In this document: positions 47,401 through 59,454 of the stretch, one piece after another | Layout of the letters: every line of letters begins with the position of its first letter | How positions within the stretch are numbered: the first letter of the stretch is position 1 | Assembly (NCBI GenBank): GCA_047495785.1 | Contig: JBLDXI010000028.1 | Location: 496,001 to 560,000 of the forward strand | Direction: 5' to 3' | From: Lepidodermella squamata | Taxonomy: Eukaryota; Gastrotricha | Length of the DNA stretch: 64,000 bases | Translations under genes and position numbers: made by a program | Notes under the pieces: model-generated | Database searches by the model: none | Told to the model about the DNA's origin: nothing | What the model saw: the letters and a program-made list of their open reading frames with translations, nothing else

Positions 47401-48831
47401 GATTGGCCGAGAATTGCGTATAAAAAGACGTCGAGCGTCTTTTCGACGCCAATGTCGCTGAGAAGTTGTGTGAAAGAAGCGCACGATGGCGGCAAGGGCA
47501 GGTCTTCGGGCCGAGTGAATAAAATCGACTCTTCGGGCGAGAGTTGGGCAAGAATTCGAGGCCTTTCCGCTGAAGGAACTGGCACTTCATGAAGTAAATG
47601 GCTGATAAATCTATTCGAAATATTTATATTTTAGAAATTCTATTTTAAACATCTAATTGCTTACCTTTCGATAGGAAGCCGATGATTCTCAGTGAAAGAC
47701 ATTTTGTAAATGTGCGTGAGATATTGTTTGAACTCGGAGAAGAAGGCGTACTGGGTAAGCAGGCAAATGGCTTTATTCGACGCCAATCGCTTGCCCTGGT
47801 CACTCAACGGAATGTCCGGGCACAGGCCGAGCCGGTTAATCTGCGTCGCACTCAACTGCTCCATCGAGCAAGACTCGTAAAACGTTACCACACAACCGTA
47901 ATATTGAATAAATTTCTGAAGGAAAAATGGTTATATTTTTTGAGCAATTTATGATGATTTTCTTACATCTTCAGAGGAATCACTCGCATCGTTTTGCGTG
48001 TGAGTTATCACAAAGGACGAGAAAACAGGCTGAGGGTCGCGAACATTTGCAGGCCAAGCTTCGATGGTAGCACCCAGTGGTAGACAAAACATGGGAATAT
48101 TGCAGTTGAGCGGGTAAGGCGCGGCCGTATCATCCAGCGGATATCGCGAAAGCACCTCTGAAAACAAAATAATTCAAAAGACATACAAGACATCCCTCGC
48201 AAAACAAACCTGGTTTGAAAGATATAACGTGGTCTCTTAACCTGGCTTTTCGGTAGCATAGATAAATATCAGCACCAACCAGTCCAGTGTTAATTTTCTG
48301 TTCGATTTTGCAGAACGTATGAGGTGGCTCCTCGCCCTTGCTAGCGATAATGACGCAAATGTCCATAACGACCAGCGTGTCCAATGTAGCATTAGGCGGT
48401 GAGCGAGAGTAGGTAACGTAAAGGCACGGGCTTGAAACGTTGTTAATGTTTGCAATACGGCCTGTTGGAGTTTGGAAGACTGCAGCTGCGTTTTCGAGCA
48501 AACGAGCGCCCTCTTGCATGACTCCCATGTCGGTGAGTGGAGCCCGGTCTCGGCCTCGCCTGTAGCATAGGTAAACTTCAGGCGTGCGAAAACTACCAAG
48601 ATTCAAATTGGCACTGTGGCCTGCAGGTGTTTTCTCGATGCATTCGTAACCTCTCGGCACAGGATCGCCAAGACCTTTAAAAATAATCGCTACATCAGTG
48701 ATGGGATCAAGAGGTCCAGAAGATCGCTTTGTTGGGCTCTCCGGGCCGGAGTAGTCTTGAAAGTTTTGAGGTTGTTCTGGTAATCCAACCACAACAAAAT
48801 AGTCGGCTATTTGCGATATGTTAGCAGACAT
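41402..48831 (-). CDS. DENND4: DENND4 (Crag-like) Rab guanine-nucleotide exchange factor
   Basis: Minus-strand exons: 48831-48210, 48157-47967, 47915-47665, 47601-44991, 43680-42752, 42155-41878, 41703-41402. All phases agree, giving 1727 residues. The N-terminal MABP region carries ADYFVVVGLP, ITDVAIIFKGLG and VYLCYRRGRDRAPLTD. The tripartite DENN module follows, from about MFCLPLGATIEAWP through FYESC and the DENN core with SILFTRPEDLPLPP. A PPR-like helix pair (RKLNFEPNAATLALCNKVL) precedes a Ser/Gln-rich linker. The C-terminal DENND4 region has two CxxC pairs (CPMCGF and SVRCGQ context), FLSPLALRKE and HSHLPALIMF. DENND4 proteins activate RAB10 on trafficking vesicles; Drosophila Crag directs basement-membrane and rhodopsin secretion. 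The order and length match the family; vertebrates have A-C copies, so one ancestral-type gene is likely. The start codon at 48831 is the first in-frame ATG. Confidence 0.93.
43681..44990 (-). other. 1.3-kb DENND4 intron containing a hAT-like remnant
   Basis: TGACTTG words repeat in both orientations at about 44158-44280 and near 44620-44670, the kind of subterminal repeats seen in hAT transposons. Between them a plus-strand ATG frame of about 32 codons (44321-44419) begins MASKRKL, Lys/Arg-rich. No clean termini or target duplication were found. It is probably a decayed element. Confidence 0.35.
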
Positions 48832-49847
48832 ATTCAACGTTTATCATGATTAACGATGATTATACACAACATTTTTAATAGTTATCTAGAAATAAACACG
48901 TTCAATTTAATTGTAAGCTTCAACGAATAGAGTAGATTCCTGAGTCATTATTGGATTATCCGTTATCATTTGAAGTATATTCCTTGACGGTGACTTATAG
49001 TGCAAAGTCCATATATGGATTCCTCAGTTCATCAACGTATCGCTACCACCCACGCGCATGCCATGTTTATAGTTGTTTATCACCTGCTAGTTTACAAATG
49101 ACAAAATATCGAATAATTGCCTCCTTAACTTCAACTAGTCGATGTGGTTAACGACTCGAGATGTTCGCGAGTATAAGTATTCCATAAGTGGGGACTGATG
49201 GACAGATGCCGGAAGTGACTTGGAAGACCCCCACTTTTCCTGGAAAATGAATTCTCAAGTCAGAATCTTACGCAAAATAAACCATTTGAATTGAATCCGG
49301 TTACATCTGGTCAGACATATTTCAGGAGTCTGGGTTTGTGGCTCAAGAAGGGACAATTTTTTGGTGAAGGGTCAACGTTTTTTTGAACTTTTTTTTAAAA
49401 TAAAAATAACATTCCGGGCGCGCCGCGAATTTTGCGTCATAGTTTTTGAACGGTAATTATTGGGAAACAATAAAACATTTAAAAAAAATAGATTGAACTT
49501 TTTTGATTGTTTTGTGGAATAATATTCATAAAAATGCCCGCGTGAATTGGGTTTCATAGAGGGTAGCTGGGATATGAGGGTCTTTTTCAGCGGGTTACGT
49601 CTGCCTTCGTGCCTCCGCCTTCCTCCCTCCGCAGCCTCCCGCCTCCCGCTTATGCACGGCTATTAGCCAATAGCCAACTATTTAGACCCTGAATCCTAGC
49701 ATTTCCTAGATCCTAGAATTTTCGGGGCATTCTTAATCTTAAACTTATTACATTATACCTAGAGCGACGCTTTTTATTTTTATCTTGATTGTCTTTATAG
49801 ATTGTGGGTTTTCTAGATTTTACGCTCTATGAAAAGAAGCTTTCAAG
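48832..49847. other. divergent intergenic region between DENND4 and the acyltransferase
   Basis: Both flanking genes start outward from this stretch, so it should hold both promoters. A pyrimidine-rich patch (CCTCCGCC-type words) lies at about 49600-49655. No TATA box is convincing and no gene is seen. Confidence 0.5.
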
Positions 49848-51122
49848 ATGGTTTCGAGCGATTTAGTAAAGCGAGTGATCATGGGCTCTATCGCCATCAT
49901 CAGCACCATCTTCCTGCTGGTCATCCTGCCGATGTTTGCCATATTTACTTCCGCTGTTTTTCGCATAATATCGATAATGCTCAACAACCCGCGTATCTTT
50001 GAAGTTGTCGACGATCATATTCTCGACTTTTGCGAGCGTCTTATTGTATTTTGCTGCGAAACTGTTTGTCCCCATGAAATTGTCCTTCACGGTCACACTA
50101 AAGCGCTTGACTTCTTAGCGGAACGTAATTCGGACAGAGTTATCTACATTTCAAACCACACAGCTGCCGCAGATTGGATCATTGTTGAGTTTCTAGCATT
50201 ACGTGCGAAAGCTCTTGCCAGTTTACGATTCGTGATGAAGAATTCGTTGCGCTACTTTCCTCTCTACGGCTGGTTCTTGCGTCAACGCAATTGTATTTAC
50301 GTAAAGAGAGGTGGTGGCGAGGTTGAGTCAGTTCGGAAGCAGGTTAGCCGCTTGGGACCAGGCGGCATTTTCCGACCAGGGTCTTGGCTAGTTATTTTCC
50401 CGGAAGGCACTCGCATTCGGGATCCTGTTACTCATCCTAAATTGTTGGCTACTAATCGAAAATATGCAGCAAGTAAAGAATTGGATACTTACGAATACCT
50501 ACTTACACCCAAGCACCGTGGTGTCGCTTTATGCATCGAAGGACTTATGGGCAGTGACGCCTCATCAAAAGACGGCTGCTGGCTGCTAAATGCAACAGTA
50601 TTATACGAACCGGCGGGTGATAGTCGTTCCTGGAAGTGGGAGACGTGCAATTCAACGGATAACCCGATTAAACGACCGAGTGCTACCTCAATTTTTCAGT
50701 TGCTAACCGGCGGCGCTGCTCGTATTCACGTTCACCTAGATCTGATTTCATTGAGTGATAAGTACCCGAATGATAGGCCGAATTCTTACCACGTTAACGT
50801 TCCACCTCGTGATGATGCTGGTTTCTCGAAATGGCTCGCTGAGTTGTACGCGGAAAAAGATGCATTGCTAAACAAAGTCTTCTCTAGTCTCTGGGCGTCA
50901 GCGCAGAAAAATCAGCGCCCTGTTGTTAACTTCGGTGCTCAGCAGCGTGTTTTACCGCGGCCATTGGCTGACACGCTGCCTCACGCCCTGATTGCCTTCG
51001 CCTTCTTGTTTGTCTATTTTTCAAAAGTCACGTTTACGTTTTTCATGTTTCAATACCTTGGCGAATCTTTTATTGGATTGATTTTACTCGCGATTTTGGC
51101 CGACGAGTCAGCATTTTGGTGA
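49848..51122 (+). CDS. AGPAT5/LCLAT-type lysophospholipid acyltransferase
   Basis: A single exon of 424 residues. It has a hydrophobic N-terminus (about 9-42), the PlsC acyltransferase motif I NHTAAAD (H103, D108), a YVKR block at 150-153, FPEGTR (183-188) and the LTPKHRGVAL region that binds the acyl acceptor. Two hydrophobic segments close the protein, as in AGPAT5. The family moves fatty acyl groups from acyl-CoA to lysophospholipids in ER or mitochondrial membranes; AGPAT5 and LCLAT1 are the nearest remembered types and the order of blocks favours AGPAT5. Lack of introns is unusual here and could mean a retrocopy that replaced the parent. AATAAATAAATA at 51311 marks the 3' end, and a micropeptide frame follows closely. 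Confidence 0.9.
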   Translation: MVSSDLVKRVIMGSIAIISTIFLLVILPMFAIFTSAVFRIISIMLNNPRIFEVVDDHILDFCERLIVFCCETVCPHEIVLHGHTKALDFLAERNSDRVIYISNHTAAADWIIVEFLALRAKALASLRFVMKNSLRYFPLYGWFLRQRNCIYVKRGGGEVESVRKQVSRLGPGGIFRPGSWLVIFPEGTRIRDPVTHPKLLATNRKYAASKELDTYEYLLTPKHRGVALCIEGLMGSDASSKDGCWLLNATVLYEPAGDSRSWKWETCNSTDNPIKRPSATSIFQLLTGGAARIHVHLDLISLSDKYPNDRPNSYHVNVPPRDDAGFSKWLAELYAEKDALLNKVFSSLWASAQKNQRPVVNFGAQQRVLPRPLADTLPHALIAFAFLFVYFSKVTFTFFMFQYLGESFIGLILLAILADESAFW

Positions 51123-51379
51123 TCGAATACGTCAGCATTATTAGTGTTCAACGTTACAATTTCGGTTCTACTATTATTACAACTATCAATATCAAATTCT
51201 AGAAGACATATTCTTTCCTTCGTTTTTCTACTCAGACGTTCATTTTTTTCCTCGTCTTGTCTGTGAAAGAGTGCCATTCAAATGTAGAAAAAGTCACGTG
51301 AAAAATCGATAATAAATAAATATTGTTTTTGTTTTACTTATCACGGTTTTCAATTACGTTTAGATTTTTACTACGAATA

Positions 51380-51478
51380 ATGTGGTCGTTTTGGGAGGCG
51401 TTGGACGTCATCATCGTTTCAGCGATGTTTGCGGTTGGATTCTACGTTGTGTATCTCGAGGCGACGAAGCCGCAATGA
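51380..51478 (+). CDS. 32-residue membrane micropeptide
   Basis: An ATG frame of 32 codons with a short polar start (MWSFWEALD), a single hydrophobic helix (residues 10-25) and a KPQ end. An acceptor-like TTTAG ends at 51363, about 45 bp after the upstream gene's AATAAA, as if it were the second gene of an operon. The size and helix layout recall OST4, the smallest oligosaccharyltransferase subunit, but sequence similarity is weak and I do not assign it. It could still be chance. Confidence 0.45.
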   Translation: MWSFWEALDVIIVSAMFAVGFYVVYLEATKPQ

Positions 51479-52133
51479 TTTCGGAAAATAGGAGAAAATA
51501 TGCAATTTTATCTACTTCTTCAACCAAGTGCTGCTAAAACTTTCAACACTCACGCAATTCCATTTCTGCAAATGAACGTTCTCGTTTTTTCCAACTAATT
51601 AAAGATTATTATATGATGAATTAAATTCATAACAATACGGTTGTTATAAAAGACAGAGCTGAGAAGAAATGTTTATCTGGTGAAGCGTGCACAATTTCAG
51701 TGTTTTTTCTTTTTGAAAAATGTTAATTATTCTACTAACGTAAAGAATTTAAATGCTCTCGGAAAATTATAGTGCTGCAATTTAATATTATTAAATCCTA
51801 TTTATGACAATTTATACAGTTTACAACTTTGATAAGAGAGAAACATCGACCTTGACCAGGAAAAATATCAAAAATCGCCCTGAGAACGCGTGAAAAAAAT
51901 TATTCACTGGTTTGAAAAATGAAGCGAATCGAAATAATGAATTTCGTGACAAAGATCACCCGGGACTAATTTTATTAACGAAATTTCTGGTTTCTTGATC
52001 CACTTGAAGATCTTCGTGAATTTTTGATAATTTTTCTGGTTTTGAAGTTCTCTCGAAAATTAAACCTGCGTGATAAAGCGAATCTCATTATTTTTTAAAT
52101 TTGTTAGTGTTTTTATAATATTTATTTTTCGAA
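51479..52133. other. intergenic
   Basis: AT-rich spacer between the micropeptide and AGFG. Nothing recognised. Confidence 0.5.
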
Positions 52134-54512
52134 ATGGCTTCTGCGAAAAAGAAGCAAGACGAGAAGAATTTGCAGCTGCTCAAATCGCTAGTAGCCCTGT
52201 CGTTCAACAAGCAGTGCTTCGATTGCAGCCAGAAAGGCCCGACCTACGTCGATCTCACAATCGGCTCATTCATATGCATGAGCTGCAGCGGCATCCTACG
52301 CGGCCTCAACCCGCCCCACCGCGTTAAATCCATCACAATGTCAACATTCACCGATGACGAGATTGAATTCATCAAATCACGCGGCAATTTCTTCTGCCGC
52401 GAAGTCTGGCTCGGCAATTTCGGGTCGGACAACGCGGCGCCTACCGTTGATTTGCATAACGACCAGAATAAAAAAGACTACCTTTGCACGAAGTACGAGA
52501 GGCGGCGGTGGTACATTGAACCGTCGCCTGGGTTGTTTCAGGAGGCGAAAATTATGACTGACACGGGCCTGGCAGAGCTAGAACAGGCGAATCAGCCGGT
52601 GGCGCGGCCTGGGCGCAGTTATTCCGGGTCGGTCCCGGTTGCCCCGACTGCGCTAGGCCTTGCGAGTAATTTGCACGCGAATGGCACACAGTCAGCGACA
52701 AAAATGATTGGCCAGTTGCCGATGCCGTCGTCCGACGCGGTTGCGAGACCAGTTTCGCCGCTTCAAACGCCTTTTCAACAAATTGCAGCTCCAGCGCATC
52801 ATACACATCACACACAGCCTCAACAACCTCAACAGGTACGAATTTCTTGTAGCATTTCGGTCGTTCCGCAATTCATTCGAACGAAGACCCAACCCAAAAA
52901 TTCAAATCATCGTGAAACTTATTTTTCGGATAGAGCTCGAAAACGAAAAATTTAGGGGGTTTAGCAATCGCTGACCTATAACATTCAAAAACGAAAATCA
53001 CTGCAAAATCATAGCACCGTTGCTAAGGAGCGGAATCACCTTACCTGGTCATTTTTATCTGACCAGTCTTTTACCATAGTAAAACTCCATATTGCGAGCT
53101 CGTAGGACTCTTGTCTTGCCGAGAAAAGTCGCTATGTGGGGATTTTGTATCCCCAAATTACGAAAAATTGAAAAAAACGCGAAGATTTTTGACCATTCCA
53201 TGGCGTGTTTTGGCAAATCAAATGTAAAAAAACAGCCAATGATTAACACCTTTCACCATGGATCTTCTAAGCAAAATAAGAAATGACAGGATAGGTGTAT
53301 TTCAATTTAGGGACCCGCTAAAATTAATTATGAAATGCCTGATTTTGACTTCCCACTTTCATAACGTCAGCAATTTGTAATTCGAAGATTGCCATTTCTT
53401 AAGACGAAATTTTGATTGAAAATTTGAGAAAATTGAAATTAATTTATTTCTGATTTGTTTAGCCCGCGCAGTCTTCGCAGCAGCAAATAATATCGCTATT
53501 CGACGACGATTTAGAAACAGCGCTTCGAAAGCAGCAAATTCAACAGCAGCAACAACCAGCCCCAGCCGCTTTCTCACCCCCAATCGCCCAACAGCATCAA
53601 CCACCTGTTGAATCGAAACCGCAAACATCCTTCCCAGTCAATTTCTCCTCCATGGAGCCGACCCCTTTCACAAAAGCTGCCCAGTTACAGCAGCAGCAGC
53701 AACAACAACAACAACAACAACAAAATCATCACCACCAAGCAGCACCCCAACAACACCAACAACAACAGCAACACCAGCAACCTCCGAATCAGTTTTCACC
53801 CGGCCAACAAAATTCGGCGAATTTCGGCGGTTTCGCAGATTTTGACTCGGCATTTGGGAAAAGCGATGCCTTCAAGCCGCAAGCCGCACCTGTAATAGTC
53901 GCCCCGCCACCCGATCGGTACAAAGCCCTCGAAGAACTCGACGACCTGTTGACACTTACCGGGTCGACAGGCGTCGTATCAAGCGGCATCGATTGGGGCG
54001 CGGCTGCTCTTCGCGACCAAAAACCGGTTCAGCAGCAGGCGAGAATGCCGAGCTCACATCCTCAAACCGCGTTTTCGTCGAACGGCCACGGATTCACGGC
54101 TAATTTCTCGACGACGGGCGGTCTCGGCGCGGACCCTTTCAATACGTCGTCGACCTTTGCCGCGGCTGGAATGCCGCCTGCTTACTCTCCGGCCGCGCCT
54201 TATGGCCACGCGATACCCCAGCCGCAATTTCCAACCGCACAGCAACAACAACAACAGCAGCAGCATTTCGGCGGTTTCGGCGCGTTTCCACCGCAACAAC
54301 AGCAGCAGCAGCAATTTCCAGCGGCCTTCCCGCCGCATTCCGCCAGCAATCCGTTTTTATCGGCCGCGGCTGGGTTCGGCCAGCCGGCGATTCCGCCGTC
54401 CTTTTCGACTTCGAACGGCTTCGGAGCGCCGCCTGCGAACGGTTTTGGCGTGGCTGCCCAGCCGCAGATTCGGCCGTCGATTTCGGCGAATAATCCGTTT
54501 TTATTCAATTGA
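52134..54512 (+). CDS. AGFG1: AGFG-type ArfGAP with FG/NPF repeats
   Basis: Exons 52134-52835 and 53463-54512, phase 0, give 583 residues. The ArfGAP zinc finger is at C28, C31, C48, C51, followed by the AGFG-specific SGxLRGLNPPHRVKS and the KYExRRWY block near 120. Beyond about residue 230 the protein is Gln- and Pro-rich with long CAA/CAG-coded runs. It contains FGGFADFDSAFG and DRYKALEELDDL, which match AGFG repeats, and NPF motifs near the C-terminus (ending NNPFLFN). AGFG1 (Hrb, Rip; Drosophila drongo) links NPF/EH-domain endocytic machinery and clathrin adaptors with VAMP7 sorting. Whether this is the 1 or 2 form is not decidable, so the symbol is a nearest-relative label. Confidence 0.92.
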
Positions 54513-55772
54513 GGCATTCAACGCATTGTTTTACTGTAGTCATGCATTTCTAGAAACAAAAACCTAACACTACACATTCTTGCGGTCAAGTGCAAATCTT
54601 TAGGATACAACACGCTGAAGCTGGTGAGGAGGAAATAATGGCTGAAAACAGCCGAAAAATTGATGAAATGGAACGTATTATTGGACATTTTAAGCCTTAT
54701 TATCACCTAGAAATTGAAATCAGGTCGGAAGTTTCGATTTTAATGTGACGGAGCTTTTTTGATCGATAGGTATCAAATTCGAAATGAAAAATTTCGGCAG
54801 TATTTTATGAAAGATTTATTTTTTCGGAATTTCTTCCGAAGTGTCAGATTTTTCTGGCGCTTTCGCCTTTATTTCCTCTTCCTGTAAAAGCACGCCTTAA
54901 GCTTGCAGCCATTTTCTCACCTAATTTTCATCACCATAGCCTAGAAATGCGCAAAATAACGTATTGTGGCGTCTTATCTGACTTGAAAAGCTAATAACGG
55001 AGAGCGAAAAATATTTGCACTGAATAATTGAGCTAGTGTTATCACTGTTTTTCTACGAAAAAATAATTGCCTGTATTTTGTTCGAAAATTACCTGAATTC
55101 AAATGAGCACCATCAATCCAGTTTCGTTGAAATTTTGAATTTCAACGTCGAAAATGATAACAATAATAATAATAAATGAAGTTGTGCTGTTCTTCCTGAG
55201 AATAAATATCGATTTAAGAATCGAAATGTTTCATGCTCAAATGATAGATTCCTTAAAGCACTTAACTGATTGCCAGCCTATTACTTGATAAAATGAAATT
55301 GATTTTTTTCCATTTCGTCCTTTTTCTACTGCGGATTTTTTAATGGATAACAAAAAATGTGGTGATGCGTGTTATGTAACCTGGTCTTGTTTACCTTCTG
55401 GTTTTCGAAACCCGACCTTATTCTAAAAATAATCATTATTATTATTACTATGATAATTATTGAAAGCCAAACTATCCGGTCTACTCGTTGTTGTTCTCTC
55501 TCGTTTCGTTTTCAAACTTTTTCCTCTAGAAATCTTTGCTCCGTAAATTACCGAAAAAATACCCGACGCTTGTAGAGCGAAGTTTGTTGCTTCAAAAATA
55601 TTCTTGTATATATTATTGCTACTATATTACCTGCGGAGAGATAAAGGGGATGAGTGCGCTTATCATATATTAAAATTATTAAAATATTTCGAGAGAAATT
55701 TCAGCATGCACAATGCTAGTAAAATTGATAACTGCAATTATATTTCATTTTATTTTAGATTTTTTAATTTTA
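54513..55772. other. intergenic
   Basis: AT-rich spacer between AGFG and INTS5. A TTTTAG at 55752-55757 lies just before the INTS5 start and may be a 5'-leader or trans-splice acceptor. No gene is seen. Confidence 0.5.
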
Positions 55773-58700
55773 ATGAATTCTGAGACGGTAGTTCGAAATT
55801 TTGTGGCGAGTTTGCGGCCTGATGCCCAGGAACCTTTTGAGACAGTGAAAATCTGCTTTCAAATGTTGGCGCATTTGCCGGCATGCCGACGCGCCGTTCT
55901 AGAACACATGGCTAGCATTTTTTTGCACAGCCGCCAGGAAATTGTGTTGTCAAAAGAGCGCGAGGATCAGCTGATGCGAATCGTTGGCGAGTTGAGCCTG
56001 AAAGACTGGTCGCATGTTCTGGGCGATTGGTGTTGCCACGTGCTGGGCAGGTCGCGGTATGAATCGGCGAACACGGCTTTCGTTGAAAAACTGCTCGTTG
56101 CTTGCTATAAAGCTGGCCTAGAATCTCAGGTGAATATTTTCCCTCAATATAGAATTTTCAAAAATCGATCGATAAATCAGAAATCATTCGAAAAATGTCC
56201 AGCCGCAGAAAATTCTTGATAGGAATAAAATTGGAAATATAAACATCTCGGCAATATTTTAAGCTGGATTTATGGCTAAAATTATCGATAAAAATCGGAA
56301 AAATTTGAAAATTTGACGGTGAAAATGTTGAATTTGTCAAATTCGAAGTCGAACCCAATTTTGCATTTTTAGCCAATTTCAATTTTTTAATTTTTCTTTA
56401 GCCCAAAGTCAGTCTGGACTGGCTATATCCAACGCTGTTGAACGTGCCTTTCGCATCTCGCAACATTTTCTCGGACCTACTGCGCCGTTTCGTCGCCAAT
56501 TTCTCGCAGCATTTCGTCGCTGGGCTCGTGCGATTCGCCCTCTCGATCTACCGCCAACAGGGCCAAGTCAACGCATTCGCAATCGGGCATACCTTAGACC
56601 ACTTGGGCCACGGATTCCCGAGCGAGCTGCAGCGAATTGTCGACGAGTTGCTGTCGACTGACCAATTTTCGATTCAGCTACTCGTCGACGTGGCGCAGAC
56701 CTATCCGCAGATTTGCGCCGTTTTTCAAGCCCGACTTGCGTTTCGAGTCGCCTCTGGCGCCGATTTGCGGGACATTGCGGCGCTGTTCAACCAGCCGCCC
56801 GGGCCGAAGCCGAATCTGCTGAAACGGTGCTTGGTAACGCGGCCGGGCAGCATCGCCCCGGCGGCGTGGTCGCAGCTGTTTCGAGCCGCTGTTTCGGCCT
56901 ATTGCGGCCAATCGCTCAACATTTCGACGCAAATGTTTGCAAGGTGAGGCGGGTTTTCTTGATTAAATTCAGCTTAAAACGCTTAAAACTGATGAATCTA
57001 ATTGAATCCTTTTTAATGGGTATTTCTAAGAGGAAGGGGTTCTTAAGTGTCCCATAGATTTATTCAGTTGTTTTCAAAGTTGACAAATTTTTACCTATGA
57101 AATTTTCATTTTATTCTCGCCTTTTTCCAAGATTTTCAAACATTGCGTCAAGCCAAGCTTGGTTGATGATAAAAGCCTCTGAAGTGTCCTAAAAAGGTCC
57201 GGTTGGGTCCAATAGTGGTGGAAGTCGAGGGTCCGAAATAATTTATTTATAATTCTATTCTTTCTGCGAACATATTAAGATTTCGTTTTCCTTTTAGGTG
57301 CTTTTTGGAAGAATTGGCTGCGCTGAATACTACCGAACAAGGTCTCTCAACCCTACTGATCGGCGTCTCGAATCAAGAGGCCGCTTTCCTACTCGAACAA
57401 GCGCTGACAGCCAGCTCAAACCGCAGTTTGGACTTCAAATTGCTGTCGCTACTCACTGTAACCTGCCTGAGCAACATCGCAAAACCAGGCGAGCTGATCG
57501 CCCAGGTTCTGTTCGACGAAAAGGGCCCGTTGAAGCCGGATTCAAGCCACGAATTCGCCGCGATGTACGCCATTCTAGTGTCGACCGCGGCCAGGCAACC
57601 GCCGAGCAGCCACATTTGCCGGCAATTTGTCGAGTCGATTCTAGACCACATCAATCTGCATCGGAAAATCAGCCGAATTTGGGCGGTTAAAACGCTGCTG
57701 CAAATCGAGAAGGAGCATCACAATTTGAGCGTCGACTGCGGTTCGAAGCTTTTTTCTATCTCGCGAAATTTCACGTTGAACGATTTCGCCGGGTTGCTGT
57801 CAAATGCGAGTGACGAGCCAGATGTTATTTCACTTATTGTCGATTTGATTCGCTCGGTCGACGTGAAAGACGATTCGATAACGTACTCGGAACGGGCTGG
57901 TCTTGCGATAATTCTGCAAATTTCTGCCATGGTTCGGGACGGTTTTTGCGAGCCGAATTTCGGTCAAAATCGGGTTAGATTCGAAAAGTTAATCTATCTG
58001 CTGTATACGTATATCAATTGCTGGCACGTTCGGCAGCCGCAATCGCGGTCTGGCGTTGCGTTGCTGATGCTGGACGCCCTAGTTCGCACGGTTTTTGACA
58101 GTTCGAGCCCGATTTCGGTGGGCAAATTGGGCGGGTCGGATAAATTGGGCCTGTCTATGTTCCTGCTGGTTGTCAAAATTCTGCTGTGTCCTAATACAAA
58201 TTCTAGCCAATTGGTTCCTCCGCCTTTTGGATCAGGTAATTAACATTTGAAGTCGTTAGAACTTTGATAAACTAGTGAGGAAAATTTTAGTTAGGTGAAA
58301 ACTTGAATTAACTAAGTAATTTACGTCTAAAATATTGTGAATTCGGCAGGTTTTTTTGGTGTGGCATTTATTACTAATTTTTTGGGACATTCAATTTTGT
58401 AGCTTTATGAAAATGTTGAAATCACATTTTTTAGAATTACGTAAAAATAGGATCGCATGTTTTTTTATTCCTAATCCTCTTAAGCAACATTAAAAATTCT
58501 GAATAGATTATTTATTTTTAATTTCTGAAACTTGAAAAGTTTAGTCTGAATCTTTTAAAGTGTTAGGTGGAAAAGTAGAATTTCAAGCGAGACAATTTTA
58601 AAAAGATTGGCAACAATATCTGAATTTTCATTTTTCCGTTTTAGCCAGCATTTGGAGGCTTCCAATAGGCGCTCCCGACCAACAAGCCCTCGTTTTTCTA

Positions 58701-59342
58701 GCAAAACTGCTCGTCCAAACCATCTCACCTGACGTTATCCACGTAGTGGCTTCAAGCGGCTTCGATTGGTCCTTCGACTCGGCCATCGAAAACAGCACCC
58801 CTCTGCCAGTCGACTACCGCGAATACTGCTTGAAAATCCGCAGTCTAGTCACTACGAGCTGCCCTTTCCTACTCGATTTCCTGTCTTTCCACATCGCCCT
58901 CTGGAACTCCAGCTCCAGTCAAAATCCATCGCCCCAAAACGCGATGGTCATTCTGCTGCCGATTTTCCGCGCTTTGCTACACGCAGCCCTGTGCTGTGTA
59001 ACAGCCTCGGCGAAATCGCTCGACGACACGAACAAGCGATTTTTAGTCCGAATCCTGGCGCTGCTGCAACAGGCGAAACTCCTCGCAGCCCCGCTGTGCC
59101 ATTTGCCGTCGATTTTAACGCAAATCGAACCCAGCCAGTTGGGCGTTATCATTCGAGCGGCTTGGCCGATGCTGATCAACGTCAAAGTGCTGAACGAAGA
59201 ACCGTCTTCAAGCCCGGCGAGTCCGATAGCGTCGCCTAGCTCGGGCAATAACACGAATATTGCGCCACTGCTCACGATTCTCAAGTCGAAATTGCCGCAA
59301 TTTGCCGATATTTTGCCACTTTTCGAATCGGCGGTCAATTAA
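55773..59342 (+). CDS. INTS5: Integrator complex subunit 5
   Basis: Exons 55773-56129, 56402-56943, 57298-58235 and 58645-59342; phases agree and give 844 residues (human about 1019). The protein is a chain of helical repeats without catalytic residues. Matches to remembered INTS5 blocks are the N-terminal LPACRRAVLEHM (human LPPARAAVLDHL), DHLGHGFPSELQRIV and the C-terminal LLAAPLCHLPSILTQIEPSQLGVIIR block. INTS5 pairs with INTS8 in the Integrator phosphatase/shoulder module that ends snRNA and paused transcripts. I chose ATG 55773 because the conserved region begins right after it; an upstream in-frame ATG at 55713 lies before a probable acceptor. The SYCE2-like gene follows 112 bp after the stop. 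Confidence 0.8.
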
Positions 59343-59454
59343 ATCGTCTCTTATGTTAATAAATTTTTCTCATTTTTTAAGCCTAATTTTCAGCCATATT
59401 TTCAAGCCTTAGTTTTGTTAAGTTTTTGTATTGTTGTGGTTTTACGCTGTTGGA

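Noticed and set aside
44987-47592. Many long frames on both strands across the DENND4 large exon
   Set aside because: They are shadows of the 2.6-kb minus-strand coding exon, whose frame matches DENN motifs and joins in phase with its neighbours.
54054-54517. Minus-strand frames with Cys, Leu and Arg runs
   Set aside because: Antisense of the Gln-rich CAA/CAG tract of AGFG.
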